Of a stretch of DNA of 36,704 nucleotides, positions 21,175 through 29,597 are shown one piece after another. How positions within the stretch are numbered: the first letter of the stretch is position 1; each line of letters begins with the position of its first letter. Source of the DNA: Hydnum rufescens UP504. Lineage: Eukaryota > Basidiomycota > Agaricomycetes > Cantharellales > Hydnaceae. The stretch covers positions 8,075 to 44,778 of the forward strand of contig MU129223.1 in the NCBI GenBank assembly GCA_014904985.1, read 5' to 3'. A program made the translations under genes and the position numbers. The notes below the pieces were generated by a model, which saw nothing but the letters and a program-made list of their open reading frames with translations, did not search any database and was not told where the DNA came from.

Positions 21175-21414
21175 ATTGTATAGAACCACACACCCACCGC
21201 AGCAGGTGTGTGGTTCACATGGCCACCTCTCACGTTTTCACTTGGCGTTGTTTCATTGGGTGTGGCATGGTTTTGTTGGGTTTGGCATGGGGGTTGGGCA
21301 TTGTTTCATTTGGCTTTGTTTCATTTCATTTTGCGTGGTTTTGCGTATTCCTGCTGGGGCCCTGGCCAATCGGGCCTTGTCATTTGGGGGCTTCATTTGA
21401 CTCCATGCCATGAC

Positions 21415-21518
21415 CTAGAATGGAAGGGGGTCAGTAAAGAAATTCAAAGTAGCGCAAAAAGAGCAGCTTTCGCTGCTCTTTTTGCATGGCTGTATCTATT
21501 GGGGGGGAGGTGACTCAC
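21415..21518 (-). other. Predicted intron L2 with hairpin
   Basis: On minus: 5' site TTTAAG|GTGAGT, branch TTTACTGAC, 3' site CATTCTAG. Hairpin 21454-21485. Exon palindrome 21529-21554. Confidence 0.65.
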
Positions 21519-21601
21519 CTTAAATAGGACCACACCCGCCGCAGCAGGTGTGGTTCCTGGGGCCACTCATTGGGCAGCCTGTCGTTTGTTTTGGTTTTGG
21601 T

Positions 21602-21705
21602 CTGGAATAATAAAGGCTATGTTAGTATAAAAATTCACAGCAGCGCAAAAAGAGTAGCTTGCACTACTCTTTTTGCGCTATTGTATGTATTGAGACAAGA
21701 CTTAC
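21602..21705 (-). other. Predicted intron L1 with hairpin
   Basis: On minus: 5' site CATAAG|GTAAGT, branch CTAAC, 3' site TATTCCAG. Hairpin 21643-21678 has stems AGAGTAG/CTACTCT, a paired change from the usual AGAGCAG/CTGCTCT. Exon palindrome 21711-21742. Confidence 0.65.
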
Positions 21706-21763
21706 CTTATGACCACGCACCTGCCTCAGTGGGTGTGTGGTCATGTGGTCGTGGTCGTGCACT

Positions 21764-21812
21764 AGGGCTGCTGCTGTTGCTGCTGTTGCTGCTGTTGCTG
21801 TTGCTGTTGTGT
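21764..21812 (+). repeat. Imperfect (CTG)n microsatellite
   Basis: About 16 triplets of CTG/TTG near the foot of the central foldback, left side only. CTG/CAG tracts form hairpins and are prone to length change. Confidence 0.9.
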
Positions 21813-21860
21813 CATGGTTGTGCGGTTGCCTTTCTGTTGCTGGGTGTGGCTGCGTAGTTG

Positions 21861-22280
21861 CAAAATTCAACACCGGCAATTGCCAATACTCAAGAAGCAC
21901 CCAAGTGCTGGCGCTACAAGCACAGCACACATCAATAGCAAGCATGTAGATATGGAATAGATAATATATAATAAATATTTATCCAATAAAATGCGAAGAA
22001 GAAGAAAATAAAGAGTCAGAGCTCAATAAGGCATGAGATGGCTAATTGCAGAGTGGATTGGGCCACTTCTATGCATCAGAATTGGCCCAATCCTTAGCCA
22101 TCTCATGCCTTATTGAGCTCTGACTCTTTATTTTCTTCTTCTTCACATTTTATTGGATAAATATTTATTATATATTATCTATATTCCATATCTACATGCT
22201 TGCTATTGATGTGTGCTGTGCTTGTAGTGCCAGCACTTGGGCACTTCCTAAGTATCGGCAATTGCCGGCATTGAATTTCG
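21861..22280. repeat. Central foldback: ~200-bp inverted arms around a 17-nt loop
   Basis: Left arm 21861-22065, right arm 22083-22280. Long blocks are identical when inverted: CACAGCACACATCAATAGCA, the ATAATATATAATAAATATTT block, TAAAGAGTCAGAGCTCAATA and GGCATGAGATGGCTAA; the inner GGATTGGGCCA/TGGCCCAATCC pair closes the loop. A short TTGCAGAGT is present only on the left. It is the mirror axis of the two exon-intron arrays; transcription would diverge from here, so it may hold a bidirectional promoter (AT-rich TATAATAAATATT blocks). Confidence 0.9.
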
Positions 22281-22338
22281 CATCTTCTTTTTCATCTCCA
22301 CAACCACAACAACAAACCGCCTGAAAAGGCAAGCATGC

Positions 22339-22370
22339 GACCACACACCCGCCACAGCAGGTGTGTGGTC
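22339..22370 (+). repeat. Exonic palindrome, right array unit 1
   Basis: GACCACACACCC..GGTGTGTGGTC, followed after ATAAG by the donor of intron R1. It mirrors 21711-21742 on the left side. Confidence 0.85.
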
Positions 22371-22375
22371 ATAAG

Positions 22376-22481
22376 GTGAGTTTTTTTTTGCTTGTAGATA
22401 CAACGGTGCAAAAAGAGCAGCGAAGCTGCTCTTTTTGCGCCTCTTTGAATCTTTTTACTAACATATCTTGTATTCTTCTAG
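22376..22481 (+). other. Predicted intron R1 with hairpin
   Basis: 5' site ATAAG|GTGAGT, branch TTTTTACTAACAT, 3' site TTCTTCTAG. Hairpin 22408-22438 with GCAAAAAGAGCAGC/GCTGCTCTTTTTGC. Confidence 0.7.
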
Positions 22482-22904
22482 ATTGAGGCCTGGGGTCTAA
22501 GGCACAATGAAAACCCATGAAACAAGGGCCCAAATGGCAACGCCCCGAACAAAGATGCCCCAAAGGACATGACATACGGCAATGCGCCCACCACACAACA
22601 TACGGCATGGCACCAATGATGCGACATACGGCACCACACCCACAATGTGACACATGGCACCACACCAACGATGCGACACATGGCATCACACCAACGACGC
22701 GATACACGGCACCATGCCAACGACGCGACACATGGCAATGCACCAAATGGCACGATACACGGCAATGCCAAACGACGTGATACATGGCAATGCACCAAAT
22801 GAGGATGCGACATATGGTAATGCGCCAAACGAGGATGCGACCGCACCATATGAGGGCCCCAGGAACCACACACCCGCCATGGTGGGTGTGTGGTCCTATT
22901 TAGG
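22482..22904 (+). repeat. Exon-like block with ~26-27-bp tandem repeats
   Basis: The block lies between introns R1 and R2. From about 22590 to 22850 it consists of degenerate units such as GCGACACATGGCACCACACC plus AACGAT. The last units in one frame read DATYGNAPNE repeatedly, and the block ends with the palindrome 22865-22894. PNE/NE-type motifs also appear in other exon-like blocks of both arrays (PPNEHKRTMTHPPNES, PNHKPTEQHAVNE), but units of 26 bp break the frame, so coding is doubtful. Confidence 0.6.
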
Positions 22905-23008
22905 GTGAGTCACCGCCCCCGTAGCTACAACCACGCAAAAAGAGCAGCAAAAGCTGCTCTTTTTGTGTGGTGTTTAAACCTCAACTAATTTATAACTTTC
23001 TATTATAG
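22905..23008 (+). other. Predicted intron R2 with hairpin
   Basis: 5' site TTAGG|GTGAGT, branch CAACTAAT, 3' site TATTATAG. Hairpin 22931-22970 with a G.T pair in the outer stem (CCACG / TGTGG). Confidence 0.7.
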
Positions 23009-23177
23009 GTCTTTACTTCTCACACCAACGAATACCGATGCAACCCCCCCCTCCTGACCCCGCCTATCGACACCCAAGCGACGGGGTCCTGGGGGGACCC
23101 ACACAAACTGCCGTACATGAGCCGGAGTACAGTCCCAGTACCCCACACCTGCTGCAGCGGGTGTGGGGTACTACAAG

Positions 23178-23287
23178 GTATTTTTATTGTTTTATTTCTT
23201 ATTCTCGTGGCGCAAAAAGAGCAGCATATGCTGCTCTTTTTGCATTGCATTGATTCATTTTTTACTAACCTATTATTATTTCTCTAG
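23178..23287 (+). other. Predicted intron R3 with hairpin
   Basis: 5' site TACAAG|GTATTT, branch TTACTAACC, 3' site TTTCTCTAG. The hairpin 23212-23243 is a perfect 32-bp palindrome. Exon palindrome 23139-23170. Confidence 0.75.
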
Positions 23288-23475
23288 ATCCTGGCCAGAA
23301 CCTGCCCGAACCCCCAACCATAAACCCACGGAACAACATGCCGTGAACGAAACCCGCAAACGACCCCCACAAACGAAAACCACAGGGAGGACCTATACAA
23401 CCCACCATACATATGACCCGGAGTACAGGGCCTCAGTACCTGACACCCACTGCAGCGGGTGTGGGGTACTGCAAG

Positions 23476-23590
23476 GTCAGTTTTCTTTTCCTTTTTATTT
23501 TTTATTCTTGTGGTGCAAAAAGAGCAGCATAAGCTGCTCTTTTTGCACTGCATTACTGTTCAACTAACCTTTCATTTTAAATTCCTCTAG
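23476..23590 (+). other. Predicted intron R4 with hairpin
   Basis: 5' site TGCAAG|GTCAGT, branch CAACTAACC, 3' site TTCCTCTAG. Hairpin 23515-23546. Exon palindrome about 23437-23470. The following exon-like block 23591-23820 resembles the start of the previous one (ATCCTGAGCCAGAAC versus ATCCTGGCCAGAAC). Confidence 0.75.
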
Positions 23591-23986
23591 ATCCTGAGCC
23601 AGAACTCGTGTACACCCCCAACCACAAACCCACCGAATGACACGCCACAAACGAAAACCGCGAACAAGTGCCCACGAACGAAAATCCACTCCCCCGAGGG
23701 AGCACCCAAATGGACCCGGCCCTGACCAGGGCATATGGACCCCACTGGGGTGTGGTGGGTATATGCAGGTGCGTGACCTGCAGGAACCATGCCCCCCCTG
23801 TGGTGGCAGACCCTGGGGGGGGGGGATAATATGTATATAGTATAATATGTATATAATTATAGTAGTAATAATAATAATAATAATGATAATAATAACAATA
23901 AATAAATAAATAATCTAGCACAGCCATGGATTGGCTGAAATGAATCAGAATGGCCGTATTTCAGCCCTATTTCGGCCATACTGTCT

Positions 23987-24041
23987 GGGGACCTATTAGG
24001 TACCATTTTCTGCCCCGAAAATGGTACCTAATTAGGTCCCC
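23987..24041 (-). repeat. Right terminal inverted repeat (self-complementary)
   Basis: GGGGACCTATTAGGTACCAT, TTTC, TGCCCC, GAAAATGGTACCTAATTAGG, TCCCC: a near-perfect hairpin and the inverse of the left end. Confidence 0.8.
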
Positions 24042-24046
24042 AATTT

Positions 24047-24794
24047 GACTGACCAGCCTGCCCAAGGGGGTGATGATGAAGCCAAGGTACTCAATAGTGT
24101 CTGTGTGGAAGGTACACTTTGAGATCTTGGTGCGGAGGTTCCTTTTGCAGAGTCGTTGCAGTACACGGTGGATGTGCTCACAGTGTTCTTTGCACAAGTT
24201 GGAGAAAATGAGTATGTCATCGAGATATACGATGACAAACAGGTCCACCATATCCTGAAATGATTTGTTCATGAAATACTGGAACTGTGCCAGGGAGTTG
24301 GCTGCTCCCATTGGCATTACGAGCCACTCATAAGCACTGTACCGTGTATGAAATGATGTGAGCCACTCATGTCCTTCGGCAACTCTGATGTTGTAGTAGC
24401 CATTGCAAAGATTGATTTTCATATAGATTGTGGCACTGCGAAGGCAATTGAGGAGGTTGTTGATGAGGGGGATGGGGTAGCAACTCTTTTTCGTGATGTG
24501 ATTGAGTGCTCGATAATCAACACAAAGGCAAAGCCTGCCACCTTTCTTTTTTGTGAAGAGGATTGGCACACCTGTGGGGGAGGTCGAGGGGCATATGAAT
24601 CCTTTTGCAAGGAATTCATTGATGAACTCACGTAGTGCTGCAAGTTCACTTTCCGACATTGGATATATGGGGCCTTGTGGTACTTCACACCCTTCTTCAA
24701 TATTGAATCGAAGGTTGTACTTGCAATGTGGCGGTAGATAGCTGGCTGCTGTACCAGTGAAGACATCATGGAATTCATGGTATTCCGGGGGGAG
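24047..24794 (-). pseudogene. Gypsy B reverse transcriptase, 3' end displaced
   Basis: The minus-strand frame runs from the stop at about 24795 into the palindrome-array element. It shows ELAALREFINEFLAKGFI, the RT opening SPTGVPILFTKKKGGRLCLC, DYRALN, then YMKINLCNGYYNIRV, YEWLVMPMGAANSLAQFQ and the catalytic YLDDILIFS (24216-24227 covers YLDD). It ends with EYLGFIITPLG at the element boundary near 24045. In the usual gypsy order RNase H and integrase would follow, but none appears on the far side of the element at 19.1 kb, so the 3' half is deleted or elsewhere. Confidence 0.9.
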
Positions 24795-25673
24795 TCATTG
24801 TGTGAGGTCTTGGCGTTCCTCAATGGGGATTGATTCGGGTAACGCGGAGATGGAGGGAGTGTCATGAACCACTGATGTGGTCCATGCATGGGTTGGATTG
24901 GTGACAATGCATGTGAAGAGTGTCATGTCATCCTCGCTAGCTGCTTGGATGAAGTCTTCTGCCTCATAGACTTTGATCGTGACACTGTGAGCTGGAGGGC
25001 TCGTGGTTGTCGGTTCCGGGGTTGAGGCAGTCATCGCGATGACATTGATGCTTAATGGCATCATTACAAGTTCCGAGTGGTGCGCCATGTGCTCAATTTG
25101 CATTTCGGCCCACAAGATTTGTGGATTGACTTGTCGCAACCAGGGGAGTCCCAGTATGACAGGAGTTGAGGAGTGGAGTTGTGATTCAACAAACTCGATA
25201 CTTTGTTGCGACAAGTTCGCAAAAGTGACCGAGAGTGTAACTATACACTTGAGGTTGTTCACGATTGATCCATCAAATAATCGCAAGGGGTGTGGTGTTG
25301 CCAATTGACAACAATGCAGCACGGCGTGTGAGTTCTGTACTTGCGACGCGTCGATGAAGTTCTCTGAGGTGCTGCAGTCAACAAGTGCTGAGATGGGGCT
25401 ATCTGAGAGGAGGGGAATTGAGACCATCGTGATGAATGATGATGGGGAGAGGGAAGAGATGGTAGCTCTTAGATGAGCAGTTCCACTGGAGGGGGATGAT
25501 GATGAGATCTCAGTGATGCGAGGTTCCTCTGGTGTACTGGGGCCTCCTGAGAAGGTGAATGTAGCATGAGCTACTGGGGTGTGCGACATTGCTGTCGCCA
25601 TTGTGCTGCTGGTGCTGGTGTTCATCACAGTGGGTGTCAGGAGGTTCACGGTGCATTGTGACAACTGGGGCAA
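24795..25673 (-). pseudogene. Gypsy B aspartic protease region with altered active site
   Basis: The minus frame is open for about 290 codons. The protease signature reads ALVDCSTSENFIDASQ, where the expected D-S-G has become D-C-S, so the catalytic triad is disrupted. The conserved flap/second-half block is PVILGLPWLRQVNPQILW. The frame ends at a TGA directly before LPPEYHEFHDVF, which is in frame with the reverse transcriptase, so protease and RT are one frame interrupted by a single stop. The open frame begins out of frame with the zinc knuckle upstream. Confidence 0.85.
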
Positions 25674-25902
25674 CTATCTACTCCATGGTCACTATTCCCA
25701 CAGTATGCACAGAGTTTTTCACATTTTTGTCACTCCTTTTCCTCTTCAGTGAGCACACCATTAGACCTGTGAACTTTTGGGTCATGCGGGGGGTTTGTCG
25801 AGGATGAAGGGGATGTCGAGGATGAGGGGTTCATGGTGCGAGGTTGTGCGCTGCAATCTGAGGCTCTCATGGCTTTGAGTTCCTCTTGGCATTCCCAATA
25901 CC
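25674..25902 (-). pseudogene. Gypsy B gag C-terminal part with zinc knuckle
   Basis: On the minus strand WECQEELKAMRASDC and a serine/asparagine-rich stretch lead to CAYCGNSDHGVDSC (C-X2-C-X4-H-X4-C) near 25672-25715. A stop (LTEEEKE*) lies just before the knuckle. The knuckle frame and the protease frame differ by one base. Confidence 0.75.
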
Positions 25903-26706
25903 TGTCAGGGCAACACTGCCGTCGAAGCCACAAACAGAAAGAGGAAAGAGATTAATTAACCACATGCTATCGCAGTGGGAATCCTGAGTATACACCACAC
26001 AACAAGGGACACACAAGTCTCGCACCTATCGCAGTGGGAATCCTGAGAGATCAAAACTGGTGATCCCCCAACTGCGAAGGGCTATAAATACTATTTCCTG
26101 CACACAGCCTCCAACCTTCCAGAGCCTTCCGCTGTCTTCCATAACCTTCCGGATCCTCCTAGAATGCCAGCTCCACAGCCCATCAGTCAGCCTCCACAGC
26201 CACCATCACTAAGCCTCACTAAGCTGACGCAGCCGTGTTACAAATCCTGTGCACACCTCCACATGGCTATGCCCCAACTTCTATATGTATCCCCCTTAGC
26301 GTATGTACTTCCAAGGCAGTGTACACCTGGGTACTCCAAAGGTGTCCAAAGTGTCAAAGGACCATAATGATGTAGATGGAGTACAGATTGGGACAGGTGA
26401 TGTGGATTCAGGGACTGGGGGTAGAGGAGGAGGTGGGGGAGTCTGGATTGGCAACTCCATGGACTCACATGGGGAACGAGGGAACGACAGGTGCTGACAA
26501 GGGCACCAATGCTGCCACTGGTTGGCTACCCAGCCCATAGCCCGCTGGCCGAGGCCCGATAGAACGAGGGCAATAATAATAAGAGAAATGCCAATAATGG
26601 CAAGGATGACAATAACCCCCGTAGTGAATGGAGGGAGAGAGGAGACAAGATCATTTGAGGAAGTAGGCACCATATGATAGAGTCGATGAAGAATGATACT
26701 CTGACG
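25903..26706 (-). mobile_element. LTR-like insertion related to family C, within gypsy B gag
   Basis: Bounded by TGTCAG (25903) and CTGACG (26701-26706), inverted except for the last base. On minus it has TATTTATAG near 26083, then GTTTTGATCTCTCAGGATTC, which parallels the TATAAGTAG..GGTCTCTCAGGATTTC part of the 3642-4262 LTR. A duplicated block TATCGCAGTGGGAATCCTGAG occurs at about 25968 and 26027. Gag coding stops on one side (near 26707) and resumes on the other (25902). No target duplication was seen. Confidence 0.55.
26296..26673 (-). CDS. Candidate small membrane protein inside the LTR-like insertion
   Basis: A 125-codon minus-strand frame starts at 26673. It has a short hydrophilic start, a strongly hydrophobic segment at residues 17-41 (including TTGVIVILAIIGISLIIIAL), then a proline-rich tail (IQTPPPPPLPPVPES). 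The upstream third of an LTR is an unusual place for such a frame. It may be chance, or a host fragment captured by the LTR. No family recognised and no homologous frame in the other family C LTRs here. Confidence 0.25.
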   Translation of the reverse strand: MVPTSSNDLVSSLPPFTTGVIVILAIIGISLIIIALVLSGLGQRAMGWVANQWQHWCPCQHLSFPRSPCESMELPIQTPPPPPLPPVPESTSPVPICTPSTSLWSFDTLDTFGVPRCTLPWKYIR

Positions 26707-27842
26707 GGTAAGTCCTTAGGCGGAAGCAAATGTCAATTTGATCCTGACAATACCAGCCATCAAATCTTAGTGTGGCTTGGTACATGCCTTGGAGTTTTGC
26801 AGGTTTGCCATCTTGTGAGATGTCGTCCTGGAGATGGTTCAGTAGGCCTTGGTAGAACTGTGAGCGGAGTGCGTCATCATTCCACCTGGTGAGACTCACT
26901 ACTTCCTTGAATTGGTTGATGTAGCGAAGGATGCAGTGGTTGTCATTCATCTTGAGCACGCGTAGTTTTCACTCTTGAGTCGCAACTTTGTCTGGGTCTC
27001 CAAAGTACGTGTGGAGCTCTTCCTCAAAGAGCATCCAGCTGGAGAGTGTGGGGATTCCTCCATCTCCATGATGAGGTGTTGGAACCATTGCCTTGCCATA
27101 TCCATGAGATACGATCTGGCCCAGATGATACATGCACTTTCCAGCGTGAATCACGATGGTTGCGATCGGAACGCCATTTTGCAATGCACAAGGAATCTGT
27201 AAAGTTTAGAGGGGTCATGCCCCGAGAACATCTCTGGCTCTTTGATTTTGGGTTCGTGAAGTGCGTGTCCCGAGGGCATGGAGGGGTGGGCGATTGTCAC
27301 TGGTTCGCAATATCGTGGGGTGGTGGGAAGGTGTTCGAGTCTGGCTCAATGATCTACACCTGGAGTTGGGGCTCTGAAGGCAGAGCCCAGGCGCAGGGGG
27401 GGAGTGCGCATCCTCGAACATTGTGCATCGCGGAGTTGGTTGCGCAATGTTGCTAGGTGGTGTGTATGTGACTGAATTGCCTTGTGGCATATTGTCGAGG
27501 TTTTGAGGTGGAAACTCATCATTTTCCTCAGGGTGGGTTTGGGCTCAAAGTGGGTGCTTCGAGTGTCAAGGGTGCACAGTTCAAATTGTGAGCTGCATGC
27601 TGCAGGCGAGACTACTTGTCTCAGTCACATGTTTGCGTTGAGGGTAGGCGACCACGAATTGCAGTGCGCAACTTCGTTTTGCAGTTCTCGATTTTCATTC
27701 ACAAGTTCTTCAAGGCGAGCATTCATCTGGGTGTTGGTACATGCCATTTCTGCTTGTATCTGCATGCTGCATGCTAGGTCTGCCTGCATTTGTTGGAGCA
27801 TGTGCAGGAGCATTGTCTTGGTGCTCAAAGTTGACATGGTGC
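26707..27842 (-). pseudogene. Gypsy B gag, central part
   Basis: Minus-strand blocks in order: coiled coil TMLLHMLQQMQADLACSMQI (about 27840-27750) and MNARLEELVNENRELQNEVA (to 27660); a proline/serine linker; then the capsid-like part YRFLVHCKMAFRSQPSWF (about 27190), ARSYLMDMARQWFQ, EEELHTYFGDPDKVATQE, YINQFKEVVSLTRWNDDALR and LQGMYQATLRFDGWY (about 26760). The pieces are in three frames and include stops. It continues across the family A insertion to the start at 29555. Confidence 0.85.
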
Positions 27843-29360
27843 TGTGGAAGATAAAAACATCCAGTATCAGAAAATGCGAATATCCATTGATCCCAGCCAT
27901 TGGAATGATCATGTGACCTATTACGAAATTAATTATGGCTATGTGCAGAAATCGAATTCGTTCTATAACTCCGTCAGTTTTGATCGGAGAGGTACGCCCA
28001 TATAACGCTTAGAAAGCCACGATTCACACCTTTCGAATGGTACCAAACACAAGTTGAACGGACCAGAAATGCACTCTCCAGACCAATATTACTGTCAAAA
28101 TCCGGGATTTTCAGTAAAAAACGAATTTCTCCATCAGTTCGCATTCAATCCTCTCAAAACAACTGCGCCTGGAAAGATATAAAAAATCCGCATCCAACAG
28201 TATTGAGCACACGAAGAACAGATCAAAACTGAACTCTACAGAACGATATTATTATCAGAATCAACACCCATCAGTAAAAAACAAATTTCTCTGTCAGTTT
28301 ACACCAGATCTGCTCAGAACCACCGCGCCCAGAAAGCTGTTAAAAATCCGCATCGAATGATACCAAGAACGTCTATTACGGATGTAAACTGTTGTTTCTG
28401 CATCGAATCCCATCCCATGCACTTGTCCCATTATCAACCAGCAACAAAAACATCTTAACCACTGGACTACAAACAAATTAATCTCCAAGAACTTGGAAAT
28501 ATCCTTTGATTTCATCTTCCATTGCCACAAATAACTTCTAGAACCTCACAGATAAGAAAGATAACACCTTCTTAGCAACCCTTTTGTTCTGTTCATGAAT
28601 GACTCACCTATCTTGCAACCACTTTATGAATGACTCACCCTCCTTGCAGCCACCTTATGAATGACTCATCCTCCTTGACAACCCTATTGTTCTCACATAT
28701 GACTCACCTAGGAGTGAGTCATATTCTTTAAACACAGCCACCTTCAGAAGGGTATAAAAGCTGGTAGATTTCCTGTATCCCCCCATCATCTTCTCACTAC
28801 TGGAATATACTACTGTCTACAAATCTGCTTGCATCTGAAGAGAGTACTGATCTGAAAGCCATCTGGAGCTAAGTCATATACAAGGTTGTTAAGACTAAGT
28901 CACTGGAAGCCCTCTACATGAAATACTAAGCCAAGGATAGTTGCAGGACCTAAGGTTAGAGTTGCTGGACATCCAAGGAAAGGTGAGTAATAACAAAGCC
29001 AAGTCAGAAGAAGAAAGAAACATATTGACACACTGAATCAAGCTTAAACTAGTCTAGTACCCTCTTTAGAATCCGCATTTTGACCAGGAGGACACAAATA
29101 GGTACACACAAATAGCAGTAAACAGTTCAATACAACACGTATAAGCCTTTCACAAGCATCCCACAATACATCATTGACTATAGCTAGTCCATACCATCAC
29201 CTTACCATCACTGAATACCATACACAACTTGTTAGAGAGTGATCAACCATCAGAGCGAACCAGCCCATTGAATAAAAACAGAAATACAGTCTCCCATCTA
29301 CACACTGGCTGAACCAGAGTTTGATTTGACAGTCATCGGAGCTCCCAATCCTTCTTCTAT
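27843..29360 (+). mobile_element. LTR-like repeat, family A, complete copy (1518 bp)
   Basis: Starts TGTGGAAGATAAAAAC. The upstream third consists of about three related modules of roughly 160 bp (near 27970, 28120 and 28286). A promoter-like GGGTATAAAAGC lies at about 28750, then a leader of about 600 bp. It interrupts gypsy B gag: the flanks are GGTGC (27838-27842) and AGCGC (29361-29365), while the uninterrupted copy near 900 reads GGCGC, so both are single transitions away from a 5-bp target duplication. The right end does not finish in CA, so the LTR label is not certain. Confidence 0.65.
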
Positions 29361-29555
29361 AGCGCTGGGAGGGTTTCCCATGTGCGGGCCTTGCATTGAG
29401 TTGGGTGGTGTTTGTATCACAGGATACGTCATCCATGGGGTGATCGGCGCCTCAAGGACGATTGGAGAGGAGAGGCCAGAGGTGGATTCAATGGTGGCTG
29501 TGTCATCATGGTAGTCGTCGGCAACCAGTTGTGGATTTTGTCGAGTGGAGGGCAT
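29361..29555 (-). pseudogene. Gypsy B gag start (copy 2)
   Basis: Minus-strand MPSTRQNPQLVADDYHDD at 29555 through GPHMGNPPSA; coding then meets the family A insertion and continues at 27842. It corresponds to 1095-895 in copy 1. Confidence 0.75.
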
Positions 29556-29597
29556 ATTGAGTCTTTCAAGGGAGTCGGTTATTTAGATCGAGAATAC

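Larger units (their letters stand above)
19171..24041. mobile_element. 4.9 kb element with hairpin TIRs and a mirrored array of palindrome-bearing exons and introns
   Basis: The two ends (19171-19224 and 23987-24041) are inverted copies of each other, and each is also a hairpin around GGTACC..GGTACC with GGGGCA at the tip. Inside are GGCCGAAAT-rich subterminal parts, AT-rich simple repeats, and then two divergent arrays around a central foldback (21861-22280). Left array: eight introns on the minus strand. Right array: four introns on the plus strand. Each intron contains a GCAAAAAGAGCAGC..GCTGCTCTTTTTGC hairpin and nearly every exon ends with an ACCACACACCC..GGGTGTGTGGT palindrome. No transposase is seen, so if mobile it is non-autonomous. 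The right end lies in a gypsy B reverse transcriptase frame; no clear target duplication was found, so the outer limits are approximate by a few bases. Confidence 0.7.

Noticed and set aside
21570..21857. Leucine-rich frame of 95 codons (LLLLLLLL)
   Set aside because: The CTG microsatellite read in one frame.
22369..22869. 166-codon minus-strand frame rich in CRISLVWCHVSHR
   Set aside because: Shadow of the 26-27-bp repeat in the exon-like block; opposite to the predicted splice direction.
19833..23546. Bacterial-type rho-independent terminators (GCTGCTCTTTTTGC)
   Set aside because: The stem-loop plus T-run look is coincidental; the T run belongs to the stem and the context is eukaryotic introns.
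19480..23560. CRISPR array
   Set aside because: Regular palindromic repeats with spacers superficially resemble one, but repeats alternate in two types, unit spacing is 230-300 bp, splice signals accompany them and the host is a eukaryote.
25003..25308. 101-codon plus-strand frame
   Set aside because: Antisense shadow of the gypsy B protease frame.
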